Source: Rhizoctonia solani (Eukaryota > Basidiomycota > Agaricomycetes > Cantharellales > Ceratobasidiaceae). Taken from it: a DNA stretch of 64,000 nt. Position numbers and translations under genes: made by a program. Shown in pieces: positions 31,413 through 44,523 of this stretch. Below the pieces are notes generated by a model. The model saw only the letters and a list, made by a program, of their open reading frames with translations. It ran no database searches and was not told the DNA's origin. The stretch spans positions 1 to 64,000 of the forward strand of contig NC_057381.1 in the NCBI RefSeq assembly GCF_016906535.1, in the 5' to 3' direction. The first letter of the stretch is position 1. Every line of letters starts with the position of its first letter.

Positions 31413-32982
31413 CACTGAGCAGCAAAAGTATTGCAGGTCAGGAGAGGTCAAAAGTTTATCTCCAGTGATGAGCATCCAATTAGTGAATCCCATCCAAATT
31501 TTACTGACACATGTAGCCATTGTAACACTATGCTGTAGCACAAAATCTCACAAATCCATCATGAACTAAGCTCACAACCCCACTTTTGCTATAATGCAAC
31601 CTGCAAAACTTTTGCTGATTGTGTTGAGCATCTTCAAAATCTGCACATAACTGATTATGCAGTTCAGTATAAGTTCTGGTTTTTTGCACACACATTCTGA
31701 GTTATATGGCCCATTGCTGGACAGAGTATTAGCTTGTTTCACCCATTAGGGACTGTGTAACAGAACTGTCTTCTTAGGGCCAGTAAAAGAAACTCAAAAT
31801 TGCAGTTACATTGAACTCAAGGCACGGTGTGGGCTGGAAATGCTTTGGGGTATCTCAGCTGGCTGCTGGTACCTAGTGAGGCTGTCTCCAAGACCATCCC
31901 ATACCTGGGACTGGCAATATAAGGGATTGCAGTGGGTTAGGCTGTATGAGCTGAAAATTGAAATGCCACTCATAAGCTGGAATCCAAGCCAAATAACATA
32001 GAACTTCTAGGAGTAGTACACACAGGTCAAGGGTATGCCAAGATCAGTTATCTATGGCAGCAGTGATGTGTTCACAAAGATAGCATGCAGTATACACAAT
32101 AATTGCAGCCAATGGGTGGGGTCTCAAATTGAACATGTTCTAACTCTGTGATTGTCAATTAGGGAAACAGCCAATTTTCCATCATAAGTTCTGTGTTAGA
32201 GACACCTTCTACTGTATGAGTTTCAACCTCCTCCAATCCACAATCACAGAGTTAGAACATGTTCAATTTGAGACCCCACCCATTGGCTGCAATTATTGTG
32301 TATACTGCATGCTATCTTTGTGAACACATCACTGCTGCCATAGATAACTGATCTTGGCATACCCTTGACCTGTGTGTACTACTCCTAGAAGTTCTATGTT
32401 ATTTGGCTTGGATTCCAGCTTATGAGTGGCATTTCAATTTTCAGCTCATACAGCCTAACCCACTGCAATCCCTTATATTGCCAGTCCCAGGTATGGGATG
32501 GTCTTGGAGACAGCCTCACTAGGTACCAGCAGCCAGCTGAGATACCCCAAAGCATTTCCAGCCCACACCGTGCCTTGAGTTCAATGTAACTGCAATTTTG
32601 AGTTTCTTTTACTGGCCCTAAGAAGACAGTTCTGTTACACAGTCCCTAATGGGTGAAACAAGCTAATACTCTGTCCAGCAATGGGCCATATAACTCAGAA
32701 TGTGTGTGCAAAAAACCAGAACTTATACTGAACTGCATAATCAGTTATGTGCAGATTTTGAAGATGCTCAACACAATCAGCAAAAGTTTTGCAGGTTGCA
32801 TTATAGCAAAAGTGGGGTTGTGAGCTTAGTTCATGATGGATTTGTGAGATTTTGTGCTACAGCATAGTGTTACAATGGCTACATGTGTCAGTAAAATTTG
32901 GATGGGATTCACTAATTGGATGCTCATCACTGGAGATAAACTTTTGACCTCTCCTGACCTGCAATACTTTTGCTGCTCAGTG
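31413..32982. mobile_element. Foldback element at the palindrome axis (copy A)
   Basis: A 1570-bp element whose 743-bp inverted arms (31413-32155, 32240-32982) flank an 84-bp loop (32156-32239). Termini are CACTGAGCAGCAAAAG. The arms look identical. It has no coding capacity and would need a transposase supplied in trans, probably Tc1/mariner-like given the TA site seen at copy B. Its axis at 32197.5 is also the axis of the whole 37-kb palindrome. The TA on both sides here is not independent evidence, because the flanks are mirror images. Confidence 0.9.
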
Positions 32983-33276
32983 TACCCTTGGAGGCCTGTG
33001 ATTACTATATACAGTAGGGTAAGATACATGACAAGATGAATAGAGATGAGGTGTTAAGTGAGAGCCTGTATCATAAAGCTGTGCCTTATAAGAGTTAGCC
33101 TCCAGTTCTAAAAATATTCTTTCCCTCACTAAGATACTTTAGGAAAAGGCTGAAACAAGCTGTGCTCTTAGTGAGGCCCAGACCTTCCTCTTAGCTACTC
33201 AGGTTAGTAGCTTCTGGAAAGCAGAGTGCTTACTTAAGAACAGTTTTCCAGTTAAACTTAAGTTATTGTTGCATGC
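32983..33276. other. Right-arm spacer, mirror of 31119-31412
   Basis: Mirror image of the left-arm spacer. No coding potential is seen. Confidence 0.5.
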
Positions 33277-33848
33277 TGTTGTACACCACTGTAAGGTGGG
33301 TACTTGCTAGTGGCAGGCGCTTAAGGCCATAACTAATACAGACAATGCTTATCTAATCTACTTATCTAAGGCTACTACTAACTAACTAAGTTGCTTATGG
33401 CAACAACTACTATCTACTGTTGGTGCAAGGGGGCCTTAGGCCTGGAGGTGTGGTGAGTGAGTTTAAGGGGGGTGATGCGTTAGCAGAACTTCTGGGGGCT
33501 GGCTACTTAGCTGGCTGGTGCCTCCTCAATGGGTATGAGACAAGGTAAAATCAACTTGGGGTCTCCAAGCAATTTCCCTGCTGTATATATAGACAAATCT
33601 ACTAATTACATGTGGTCTGTGCGTGTGTGAATAGAAGCCTACATGTGAAAAGAGAAGCGTGCTGCGGGCTGCACAGAAGCATGGATTTCTCCTAAGCGCC
33701 CTTGGCATGGCAACTCGGCGCGGCATCTTGGCATAATAAGCGCCGAGATCACGTGATCGAAAAACAACAGATATGGAGTCCGTAAAAAATAGTAAAAATA
33801 ATAGAAAAATCGTCCGATTCCAATGGTATCAATCAGGAGGTTGTAACA
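33277..33848 (-). repeat. Solo LTR, right-arm mirror of 30547-31118
   Basis: Same sequence as the left-arm copy on the opposite strand. Both arms share its CpG pattern, so its decay predates the last homogenisation of the arms. Confidence 0.8.
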
Positions 33849-34417
33849 TATGCCAACTGTAAGGTTGGGTACATGCTAGTGGGTGGGCGCTTAAGGCTGT
33901 ACTAAACAATGCAAATCACTAACTAGGCTATTCTACAGTATCTGATGATGCTTAGGGTGTCCTACTACTAACTACTAGCTGCAAGGGGGCCTGAGGCCTG
34001 GAGGTGTGATGAGTAAGGTGTGGGATAAGCAGTGTGAACTACTGGCAGTCAGCTACTTAGCTGGCTTTCTGGTAACCTCCTCAGTGAATGTGAGACAAGG
34101 TAAAATTGACTTGGGGTTTCCAAGCAATTTCCCTGCTGTATTTATAACAAGAGAACTATCTACAAAGCGGTCTATGTGTGTGAGAATGGAAGAGTCTTAT
34201 TTGAAAAGAGAAGAGTGCTGCAGGCTGTGCAGAAGCATGGATTTCTCCTAAGCGCCCTTGGCATGGCATCTTGGCATGGCATCTTGGCATGGCATCTTGG
34301 CATAATAAGCGCTGAGATCACGTGATTGAAGAACATAAGATAACAGGTTTGGAAAAAATAGTAAAATTATCAGAAAAATCAGGCAAATCCAATGGTATAT
34401 GTTAAGAGGGTGTAACA
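33849..34417 (-). repeat. Decayed solo LTR, right-arm mirror of 29978-30546
   Basis: Mirror image of the left-arm copy, including the expanded CATCTTGGCATGG-type internal repeat at 34258-34302. Confidence 0.8.
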
Positions 34418-34426
34418 GTTATCAAG

Positions 34427-34713
34427 TGTTGTAGACACATTCAATACCACGGAATTTATTCCAATTTTCTCAACTTTAAACAAACACAAACAAACAACTT
34501 TTCAAATCATGTGACTTTGGCACTTACCTTATATGCTAAGTGCCCAGCCATGTCCCTATCTGTGCTTACTCAGCACATGTAGCCACCTCCACCAATGACA
34601 TCATCATGACATGTCAGTGACATGTAGTCATGAGTAAGGCTGCAGTTGGAGTGGGGTTCTTATTGGATATGGTTTTGCATATATGTATTTGTTATTAGTC
34701 CACACTCTGTAAT
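34427..34713 (+). repeat. Dispersed TGTTGTAG repeat, right-arm copy
   Basis: Mirror of 29682-29968. The diverged third copy at 53848-54133 ends at the same CTGTAAT, where the Harbinger element begins. Confidence 0.55.
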
Positions 34714-37700
34714 ATATAAAGAGGCCAACCAACCATGGTAACACCCAGGTTGATTACCTCTTGTTGCATGCCCACCTTGTACAAGGACTATAGGTCCAGT
34801 AAACACACTTACTTAGTTACTTAGATACCAGCTTAAGCAACTACCCCTGTACTTAGATAGTTCCTCATTGCCTTAAGCAATCTCAATGCTGTAGTATAGT
34901 TGGCCACTGCTGTAGTTAGGTAGCCCATTGCCTTAAGCAACTTATTTATTTGTACACTGCAACCACAAGCGCCAACCCCCTTGGCATCCTTATAGACATC
35001 CAGGACATTAAGTCTTTCCTTCAAGGGACTGTTTCTCCCTTAATACCTTGAGTATTTACATGATTAAAAATAGTAGAAAATACAGAAGAATTCAAGGAAT
35101 CTTTCTATGCACTTTACAAGAGTCTGTCTACACTATTTTGAAGGCTAAATCATGTTTGCTTTGCAGTTCTTTACTATTTTATCCTGTTCCATAACAGGGT
35201 GCAAATGAAGTGTCTTGTGGCATCCTTGACTGGGTGCTCCTGGAACATCATACAGTCAGGCTACTGGGGGTCAACTTTGACAACTTACATTTTGTGCTGA
35301 TGGAGATAGACAGGCTGTTGAAGTATATGGTGCAAATATATATACTTCTTATATATATTTATGTCTTGCTTTAAGTTGTTGAGCTCTGATCTTCTTGTAC
35401 AACAATATCCTGTGTAAACAAGGCCATCTATTTAATGCAGGATGCATGTGTGTTAAATATAACTTGGGATGAGATACTGTTGTGGGAGTAAACAGTACCA
35501 TACAAACAGAGATGAGATAATACATAGTATGAGATATGGAGCATACATGTATATATCTCTTGTGAGATTAGTTATTTACTTTAACACAGGCTCATAGACA
35601 TGACATGTGAGAGGGCCCAGGCCTGGCAAAAAGGGTGAGTGAATCAATGTTGCCAGTGCAGAACAAAACAAGATGTCTACTCAGGAATAAATATGTGTTA
35701 TGCATACACACATGGCAATTTGCATATGGCCTCCAAGAGCCAGTCAAACCTTATCATACAATGTGGAGCAAGGCATTTTCCAATTGGCAGAGGAAAAACC
35801 AAGGGTGCTCACAGCCTATCTGCCCTCTGAATTGTGCCCATGGTCAGCTGTTGTGGTGAGTTGGGAAGTTAGATTGGAGGCAGCTTGTGACCTATGAGGT
35901 GCTTGAGAAGGGAAAAGAATGAGAAGAGAAGAACAAGGAAGAAGACAAAGGCAAGGAGGGCAAGGAGGGCATGGAGGGCAAGGAGGGCAAAGGTGAGGAT
36001 GAGGACAAGGACAAGTGCAAGGACAGAGACAAGGACCATAGTGGCAAGGGCAAGGGTAGGGTGTTACAGTGCTGATGTTTCAGTTGTTACAAGTTAAAAG
36101 GATGTATTATCACAGCTGACTTTGTCAGATGAGGTAATAACCAACAACAACTGACAATGTAACTAAACCAAGTGAGTCTGCTGTACTCTCAGTAATCTAG
36201 ACCAGCTAGCAGTAAAGGTGTAATGGCTTGGTACTACTTGATGTAAGCAACAAGAGGTCCCAATACAGTACTAGATCACACAAAGGCCTATACAAGGCAG
36301 ATACAATGTATAATTAGCAATCAGTGCAGAGTAAGTTTAACTCAAGCCCCAAGAGCTAGTGCAATGGCTTAGGAGGGCTACTGTTCTGGTCATGGCCAAA
36401 CAGACCAGTACAAGTGGTTGCATGCTGCCCCAAGCCCAAATTTGGGGGGCAGCAGGTGTAATCATGGGTTGTCAGCAGAGGAATAATAGGGCTCTATGGC
36501 TTAGTAGTCAAGCTGGTTCAACTACAGATAGTTATATTTTCCTCTGTTTATGACAATTTTGTTATGTTTTTTGCATAATTGCAGTGTATATTTTGATTTG
36601 ATTTGTAATGTACTTGACCAAGGGGAGAGATTGCAATTGTGTAAGTCAGCCAGCACCATTCCATACTGCAATCTTGGAATGGTGTACCAAGCACAGGGAC
36701 CCAGACTGTACTTGCATTTTTCAGCACCCTCCCACCATCCCTTTATGTTTTGCTGCATATTTCATGGTTTTTCTTCACATTTTTATTTCTTTTTGTATTA
36801 CTCATATTATCACAAATCTATTTGTAGCATACTTGTCCATGTGCAATTCTCTGCCACCCCAAGCCTTTGATCTGGATGGTTGCAGTTTTGGGTGGCCTGG
36901 CCCACACCACTAGGCTTCCCCTCTTGTACTGCATATAGAACCCACACATTACCCACAGCAACCAAAGCATATGTTAAGTCTGTTTTTTGGTACTAGAACC
37001 ACCAAAATTGCATTCTGTACTTTGACAAAATCTTAGACTGTGCAGCACCACATGGAATACTGATCTTTAGTGTTTACTAAAAATTGAATTCTGGACAAGG
37101 CATCCCAAAAACAAAAAGTCTTAGTTTCACCCCACAATTTGGGATAGTTGCTATCTTCAGAGAATATTGGGACCTCAAGCCCCCTTTAATAACTTGGTAT
37201 TCACAATAGTTTAGGCCTTAAGCCTTTACTGTTGTAAATAGCCTAGTAGATGTGGCCTTAAGGTGCTCTTTGTTGCCTCTAGATAGTTCATTGATGTAGC
37301 TTGACCATCCCCTGTAGTAGTACAAGTGTGAGTGTCCATTCTCACTAGCAAGCAGCCCACCTTACAGTGTGGTTGAAACACACAATAAACATATTCTGAA
37401 ACAAAGGCATCACAGTATCAATAGTACCACCCATATCCAGCACCCCCAGCTACCTATTTGCTGGAGGACACTCCAGGAATTACAAGAAATTATATAGAGA
37501 AAAGGAGCTCAAGACCTGGAAGTGTCACTTGGAACTGAGTGAATGTAACAAATCAATTGATGGGGAATCACATGTTATTGGCAAGGGGGTTAATTGACTA
37601 CTTGGTGCTGCATTGTCTTGTTTCAACTTAGACACCTGGCATCTTACCCTCAAATTGCATTCTGCTCAGAGTGCTTTACACTCAGCACATCCCACTGCAT

Positions 37701-38496
37701 GGCATGGTTTTGTATTGAAGATGTCTTCTTAATGGAAACAGAAAGGTATGTCTTTATCTCAATCTCTGCCCCACAGCTGTCTACTGTATGGGGTAGTCAA
37801 TGCCAGGCAAGGCACTTGTATATGTAGGCATGGTGTACATGAACTGGGTTGTCAAACATATAGGCAATGAAGACCTTTACACAAGCATCACTGACAAGCA
37901 GAAGGAGGAAATGCAAAATATGCTGAGCAACCTCCTGCAAGCAGGCTCAGTGCCAAATCAGCAAGAAACAGCAAGTGTTACCTCACACAAGGGAATATCA
38001 AGAATGAACTATTCAATATGCACAAGCACATAGGTCATCATTGTTATCTTAAGGCAACCACACCTTGTTGTTGGACTCTACAAGGGTCAAATGGGGGGTC
38101 CAATATAGGAGGTTGGATCTTGCACCTACCAAAGCATCAGGAGCAGGGTTCCAATTAGTACAGAGACTGGAATTTGCCAGTGTTTGGAACCCTTAAGGTC
38201 TGATTTACCCTATAGATTTCACCCCCCCCCGGGGTTGGATTGATGGGGTCAAATAGTTGCTACCTTGGGGGTATATGGTGTAGCTCAGAGGTAGACTGCT
38301 TATATATGCATACCCCAGAAATTACAATCCCAACCAAAGTCTTGTGTTAGTTGTGATCAGCCAGCTGTCTCTCACGACGGTATGTGCAGAGCTTCTCAAG
38401 GTATGCAATCTCCCTACTTCAAGCACATTTTGAAGAGTGTAATACATTTCAGCAACATCATAAACAAATTGTAAACTGCTCCAGTACACAGGGCAA
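34714..38496. other. Right-arm gene-free stretch
   Basis: Mirror of 28098-29681 and 19640-21833 joined directly at the empty chromovirus site (about 36298). It contains the purine-rich tract at 35915-36065 (GGAGGGCAAGG words) and the old LTR-like fragment at about 37235-37380. No gene is supported. Confidence 0.5.
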
Positions 38497-39903
38497 TCAT
38501 CGGGGCTTCTGAGTTGCATTGCCGACGGATGTTCCGTTGCGAACAATTACCTCCACGACCACCATTTGGGAATGGGAACCTAAGTTCTGAACACGAGCCG
38601 TCACAGGCGGTCCAGTGTCCGAACCCTTGCCTCCTCGCGCGCCTGCTTCAGTTACTCTAGGGCTATTTATATCCCCCCTCCTTTTACCCGACAGTGCAGA
38701 TAAGATACGATGTGATGCCGGGTTGTGTTCCTTATGTTTAACTAGCTGGTTCCACTCAGCCTCCCGTGCCACGATCTGCCGCCTCAGATTTTCCTCCTCA
38801 AGCCTGATTTCCGCCGCGTCTTCTACGTTCGATCCTTCCAATTCCTCTCTCAGAGCTGCTAGCTCCCGTTCGTTTTCCGCTTTCAGTTCCGCCAGGTTAT
38901 CTGCTACCACCTTTCCGGCAGCCGTTTGGCCGAGTTGCAGTTTCTCGTCCACCATCTCGCGCTGAATTGCGAATGGGAGCCGTCTTGCATTAAATAAACT
39001 CGCAATCAGGGTACGAGCCTCGTCTTGGGTCCCGCCAGCACTATATCGCCCTACTTTGATGCCTTTTCCGATGGCCTCTCCGAACAATTGACTATCCTTT
39101 AGCTGCGCCTCGCGCCTTACATGCTCCCCTGAGGGGGGGTCAGTCCAGCGATTGGTAACAAATAGCGCGTTTTTGTAGGCCTCTTCCCCGCATAGTTGAA
39201 GAAAGATCCGCCAGGTCTTTGCCGCGGCTCCTCCCACTCTAATACTCTCAATGCTATGGAAAAATATGGCCCCAGATAGAGGCCCCTCTTTCTCGTAACT
39301 ACGCTCAAGGTGCTTCATACGTGTAGTAGTAATGAGACAGCAGGTTGAAACTTACCTTTCTGCCAGAAAGTCAGCAATACGCCTCAATACCTCCGAGTCA
39401 GGGAGGTTGGTGTCATCGAATCCTGGAGTATCGATCAGCTGAATTTCATGACCTTTGTATTGGTACGTGTCAGCGAGCGATACATCCCGAGTACATGACA
39501 TCAGGTCATGTCCCACGCGAAGCTTAGATCCTGAAGCAATGTTGACAAACTGCGAAAAAATGAGATTTGAGATACACGCGTAGGAGATGCTAAGCTCACA
39601 GTGGTCTTTCCAGCTCCGGTGGACCCAAAGATACTGAAATAAGGGGGGGGGGGGGGAGTATGTCAATTTATGAGCTCGCAATAACCATTCATCCATCCCA
39701 AAGGATTAGTGGGCAAAGCATATCACTTACGCTACGCGAAGGGAGGTGGACTTTGGTCTGGTCTCTGTGGCATCCATATCCATCATGCTTGGTCCCACTG
39801 GAGCTGGCACAACTCCACTGGTGCATACTGGACCAGAAATCATTGTAACCGTTGGTGGAAATTGGGTTGAGATCGAATGAGAGGATGGACACTCAGCAGC
39901 CAT
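38497..39903 (-). CDS. AIG1-like P-loop GTPase B, right-arm copy
   Basis: Mirror of the gene at 18234-19639. Exons are 39731-39903, 39600-39633, 39356-39549 and 38497-39298, giving the same 400-residue protein with G1 GSTGAGKTT, G3 DTPGFDD and a C-terminal coiled coil. The only difference is one extra base in the intronic G-run at 39643-39656 (14 against 13). Local promoter sequence should be shared with the left copy, because the mirror extends far upstream. Confidence 0.82.
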
Positions 39904-42777
39904 CTAATCGATTTGAATGCAAGAATATTGCCGTGGAATTGTCTTCTATACTCAGAGTGCTCAACAGATCTGTGAGGCAAGGAGATGGATATGAAGGATG
40001 GCGACTAGGTTCGAAGGCTTTATTGCAAGAGTATGTGGGCAAAGGGCTGCAAGCTGACCTTGTCAGTCTCTTCGAATTGGGCTCATTCTACAACGTTTGC
40101 CTTCGAGGCCACAGCTAGACCTTGATCTGTCAATCTCAGCTGTCGCAGAAGGACATGTGTGCCGTAAAATGAGCGGCGAGCTTACCGCATGGGCTGGAAC
40201 GAGGTCTTCCTTCGGATATAGATCGGCACAGTAAGAGGGCGCTGTGGTGATATAAGTTACCCCTTTTTCGTTGTCGCCTGCAGCGTGTTGATGAGCTGTT
40301 ACCGCCATTGACACACAGGTCACCCCCAATGGCAGACTCATACAACGCTATGCTCAAACTAGGCTCAACTCATTGATACGCAACCATGTCGTTTAGCACG
40401 GGGACACGGAATGAAATCGGTGTGTAAATGAAAGCCAGCAGAGATGGGGTAGTTCAGGGCAGGTGCCCACACAGTACTATATGGGGATCCTAAAGGCTCC
40501 GTAGCGCTCATTTAGTTATGAAGGTGAGTTGGCACTTTGGACGATCAAGTTCGATCCTCCAAAGTGCTCGCACGCTGTTCAGGAGGGCTTACGGAACACT
40601 CCGAGCCAGGTTGGCCCCGAACGAAGATCTCAACCGAAGGCCGAACATTGTGAAGTGCCCTAAAGTACGCGGATTATTGAGTTGAGTGCTCAAGCTAGAT
40701 ATAATTGGCTCGCGGCCCCCTATCACTTTCAATCTCAGCAAACAAGGCTGCCTCTCGAGCCGCAATTTCTTCTTCACGGTACTCCTTTTCACGGTGGAGC
40801 CCAAATTTTCATATTTTTTGAACCTAAAGAATTGCGCGTTATATGCGGAGTGTTCGCAAAATCCGACCAGCTTTTACATGAGTCCGCGTTCTCAACTCAC
40901 TTCTGTGGGTCATCGAGGTGCGAATTTCTGGCAAATTTGGACGTCATGCGGATTTTTCGTATTTTCGGGGTTCAATGTGTTTGATATCGGGGTTTCCCGT
41001 TGTACTTGAATAACACGCGGTCGCCAGGTGGTCGCGCGTTCTAGCGCCCTTTGGGCCCCCATTAATAGACGCTTGATCAATGTTGCGGATGAGCAGAGCC
41101 TTTTAACCGTGTTTACACAGCTCAGATGTACATGTGTACACCCAGCGCATGAACGATGGTGCAGCCCGTATCAGATGACCTAAATTAACATGTGTGATGG
41201 GCTCGATACATATGTTCTCACTCGGCCAACACGTTGTTAGTTTACCTCGCCGCTGGGCGCTCAACCAAAACCGCCGGGGCTCGGGAGCGCTCGGGAGCAC
41301 CGGGAGCGGCTTAGGCAACTGACATAGTACACCATTTTAGGTGTCTGTCAGCAATGACAAAGTTCCTTCTGGCGCTCTAGAGGCTCCCCGAGCCTACGGA
41401 CCGCATGTGGGTGCTCCCGAGCGCTCCAGAACCCCGGCGGCTTTGGTTGAGCGCCAACCCGGCTAGCCCAGCGCTACTGAGGGTGTTGATCCAGCTTAGA
41501 TCGTGTCTAGTATTTGTGTTAGCCAGCAAAGTGCTGTTAAATTGATTTCTCAATAATTCTGAGCCACCCTAACTGGGATCTCGTTTTTCCTACTGTAGAA
41601 ACACGGGCACGGTCGGTATCGGGAACTACAATATGTCGCCAGGAACCGCTGTTGGATCCAGACAACAGCGATCGGCACAAGGTCTATCATAGATGCAATA
41701 GCTGAAAACACCCGATAGATGTGCCTGCAGGGTGTTGCTGGAATTGTGGGCTCAAGAAAATAGCGTCGTCTCCCACTGTACAAGGTCAAAATACTGAAAA
41801 TAAGTACATGTGTTTAAGTAGAAATTGAGCTGAAATCAAGGTCAATACATACTAGTTTTAGATATCAATTATTCCTTAGTCTGATTCATGCTGAGGAAGG
41901 CACACTGATATTGTAGTTTTCAAGCCATATGATACTGAAAAACAATATATTTTACTGACACACTGATTTTCAAGATCTTGTCACACCACAGTGTCCCTCA
42001 TAACACCCGTGCATTCCCTTCAAAACTACCAATTGCATCACAGTTGGCTTCCAGGCCCAGTGCTGGCTAGCAATATTTTTGTTACATTCTGAGTTATATA
42101 ACACTGAGAAAAAAATGCGTCGGCTAAGGATTCGTAGAATAACGTTACGTGATGCGTAAAAATTGAGCAAGAACTAGTGGGTACCATTGGGTGTAGCTAC
42201 GGAATTGAAACAAGGGGCCAGCAGATGGTGCGTGAATTGCCATTGCGTGTCATCGTATTTATTGATTCAATGATCTAAAGACATGTAATGGCAATCCATT
42301 GCGCCATTTGCAAGCCACAGCTCGATTCCACCTACTTTTTATCCTGAGAATACATCTTATCTGACTCCTAGATTTGCAACCAAGGTAGATTTGTGCCCCG
42401 AAGTCACACACCTACATCGGTCGTTTGTTTTCAATTATTGAGTATCCCAGTCTCCGCCCTATCAGGTAGCTTTCAGAAGTGGTATGCGGTAATCATGTGC
42501 TTACATTGAACACTTGAAAAAGAGCAAGTAACATATACCACCCTTTGCCCGCCTCCCCTTTGGCACGTTGGCGAGCTCATCACCATCGGGCGACATGGGG
42601 GATAACACGAGTACAGATGAGCGTCTGTTTTTGATTACCATGATGGCGCAGTTTCTCAAGAGGTACCTTAACTTGGACTAGCACCGCCAGAAGTGCAGGT
42701 ATAAAACTCGCCTAACCTACCACATCTTATCGTTCAACTGACACATCACAGCTGCGCCTGTACCCACACACGATAAC
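39904..42777. other. Right-arm intergenic region between the GTPase genes
   Basis: Mirror of 15360-18233, containing the MITE at 41256-41455 and the hairpin at about 40532-40568. No convincing gene is present. Confidence 0.5.
41256..41455. mobile_element. MITE with GGCGCTCAACC termini, right-arm copy
   Basis: Mirror of 16682-16881, with the same 200-bp length and inverted termini. Confidence 0.7.
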
Positions 42778-43909
42778 ATGAATCCCTCAAGAGTACGCCT
42801 AGTTGCGTGAGTACGAAGCTCATACCTCCACCTGCCAGCGCATAAGCTAATCCAAACTGTCTTGGCTAGCATTTTCGGTGCCACAGGTGCGGGAAAGACG
42901 ACGGTAAGTTATCTCCTTGTACCGCTCCGTATGAGATGTACTTGGTAGGTATATGACTGATGAGCATACGCAGTTCGTCAATAACGCATCCGGAGGAAAC
43001 CTTACTGTTGGGCATGATGTTTTCTCATGCACCCAAGATGTGACTCTGGCAGGAGAGTATGAGCAAGATGGATATCTAGTTCAACTGATTGACACTCCCG
43101 GGTTCGATGACACCAACGTGAAGGACACAGAAATTTTACAGCGAATTACTGATTTCCTAACAGGGGGGTAAGGAGCCGTATTTAAATTCATGTTACCGTT
43201 TCTTACGCAAGTGCTCAGCTACGAGGAGGGACAACTACTGTCTGGGATCATTTTCTTGCACAGCATTTCCCAGCCAAGAGTTACCGGAACTGCAGCAAGA
43301 AACTTACGAATGTTCAAAAAGTTATGCGGCACCGATTCTCTCCAAAACCTTACAATCGTAACAAACATGTGGTCTACGCCCCCAACTGCCCAGGAAATAG
43401 AGCGTCATAAGCAACTAGTCAATACAGATACATTCTTTGGCGACCTCATAAAGAAAAAAGCACGGGTCGCCTCGTTCCCAAAATACGGTAGCCAGGCTCA
43501 GGCGCGCGCTATCATCGCGCCAATGCTGGCGGGAGTCGCAACTCCCATGTCAATCCAGCGGGAGATCGTAGATGATGAGTTAGAGTTAAAGGATACGGCA
43601 GCTGGTCAAGTTCTTGAGGATGAAATGTCGAAGAAAATATCTGAGCAGCTGAAAGAGATTGAAGCTCTTCGACTCGAGATAAAGGAGGCTAGGGCGCAAG
43701 AGCGTGCGGAAATAATAGAAGAACGAGAAACACTTCAGCGCGAACTGCGTTCCATTCAAGGACAACTAGAGCTTTTGAAGCGTCCCGTGACCGAGAATCG
43801 TCGCCGCTGGAAAGGAGTAATGAGGACACTTGCTAGGGCTCCAGGTAGTCTAGTCTTGGGTACCGTGGACACCGTACACTTCGCTTGTCATTCCCTGATA
43901 GGTCGATGA
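42778..43909 (+). CDS. AIG1-like P-loop GTPase A, right-arm copy
   Basis: Mirror of 14228-15359. Exons are 42778-42806, 42870-42903, 42974-43167 and 43219-43909, encoding 315 residues. The small second exon carries the whole phosphate-binding loop IFGATGAGKTT. The third intron uses the acceptor TGCTCAG ending at 43218, because this keeps the frame into YEEGQLLSG as in GTPase B. The start ATG follows a stretch with no competing in-frame start that I can see. The function is unproven. Confidence 0.8.
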
Positions 43910-44268
43910 ATGTGCCACCAGATTGGCCGTAAGCAACCTGTGTATTATAGTTACGCAATGAGAAAATGAGGGCCTCTGTGTATGCTTATCCTTTTGAAGA
44001 GCTTTTTGTCACCTTGAGAATGCGCGGACATAGCTTCAGTTATGCGGGATACCTGTTACAAACAGTTAGTGGCCAAAATGCAGGTAGCTGGCCATAATGT
44101 CACCAATATGTGAGTTACAGAACGGGCATTTTCTTGTTTGGCATATACGTATTTACATATCTATCCAATCAACATATGCATTTTGTTTCCTTTTGATCCT
44201 CCAAATTGACGTCAGATGCTGTGCAAATGCCCTTCTCTACTGGGGCCCCAAAAATCCGGGAGCGCTCT

Positions 44269-44523
44269 TGTCAGATGTCTAACACCTGCACGGGACGTCT
44301 CAGTACGGTGGGAGACGAGCGTGCATATATACGGATGTATGTAGTGTACATGAATAGAGACATACCTGCACGGGACGTCTCAGTACGGTGGGAGACGAGC
44401 GTGCAGGAACAAGGTAGTCGACATAAGAATATATAGATCCCCTGAATGGAATAGGGGTAAAGAGCCTCGACCGTCGAGGACCACACGATCACGTGACGGC
44501 GCTGGCGCGCCGCACATCTAACA
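44269..44523 (-). repeat. 3' LTR of the copia element (CpG-rich)
   Basis: 255 bp, TG..CA. It contains a 41-bp motif twice, 80 bp apart (44285-44325 and 44365-44405), with inverted GTCTC/GAGAC words. It keeps all ten CpG sites that the other LTR has lost. Confidence 0.93.

Larger units (their letters stand above)
13869..32155. repeat. Left arm of the giant inverted repeat
   Basis: This is the reverse complement of 32240-44268. Positions from 28098 to 32155 pair as x with 64395-x. Positions below 21834 pair as 58136-x, changing to 58137-x left of the C-run at 18481-18493. The 6259-bp shift equals the gypsy element plus its 5-bp target duplication. Every mirrored reading frame I compared is identical. 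The one other difference found is 13 C here against 14 G at 39643-39656. Confidence 0.95.
32240..44268. repeat. Right arm of the giant inverted repeat
   Basis: A 12.03-kb reverse complement of the left arm with no chromovirus insertion; the empty target ATCTG lies at about 36298. It ends at the copia element, whose target duplication GCTCT (44264-44268) is the last arm sequence. Symmetry resumes beyond the copia element at 49314. Confidence 0.95.

Noticed and set aside
31411..32984. TA flanking foldback copy A as proof of a TA target duplication
   Set aside because: The flanks are mirror images and TA is self-complementary, so the match is automatic; only copy B is informative.
13869..44268. 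Palindrome as a simple sequencing hairpin artefact
   Set aside because: Not excluded, but a single-molecule hairpin would have copied the chromovirus into both arms and the copia into both ends; each occurs once with a clean target duplication and an intact empty site opposite. A two-haplotype misjoin remains possible.
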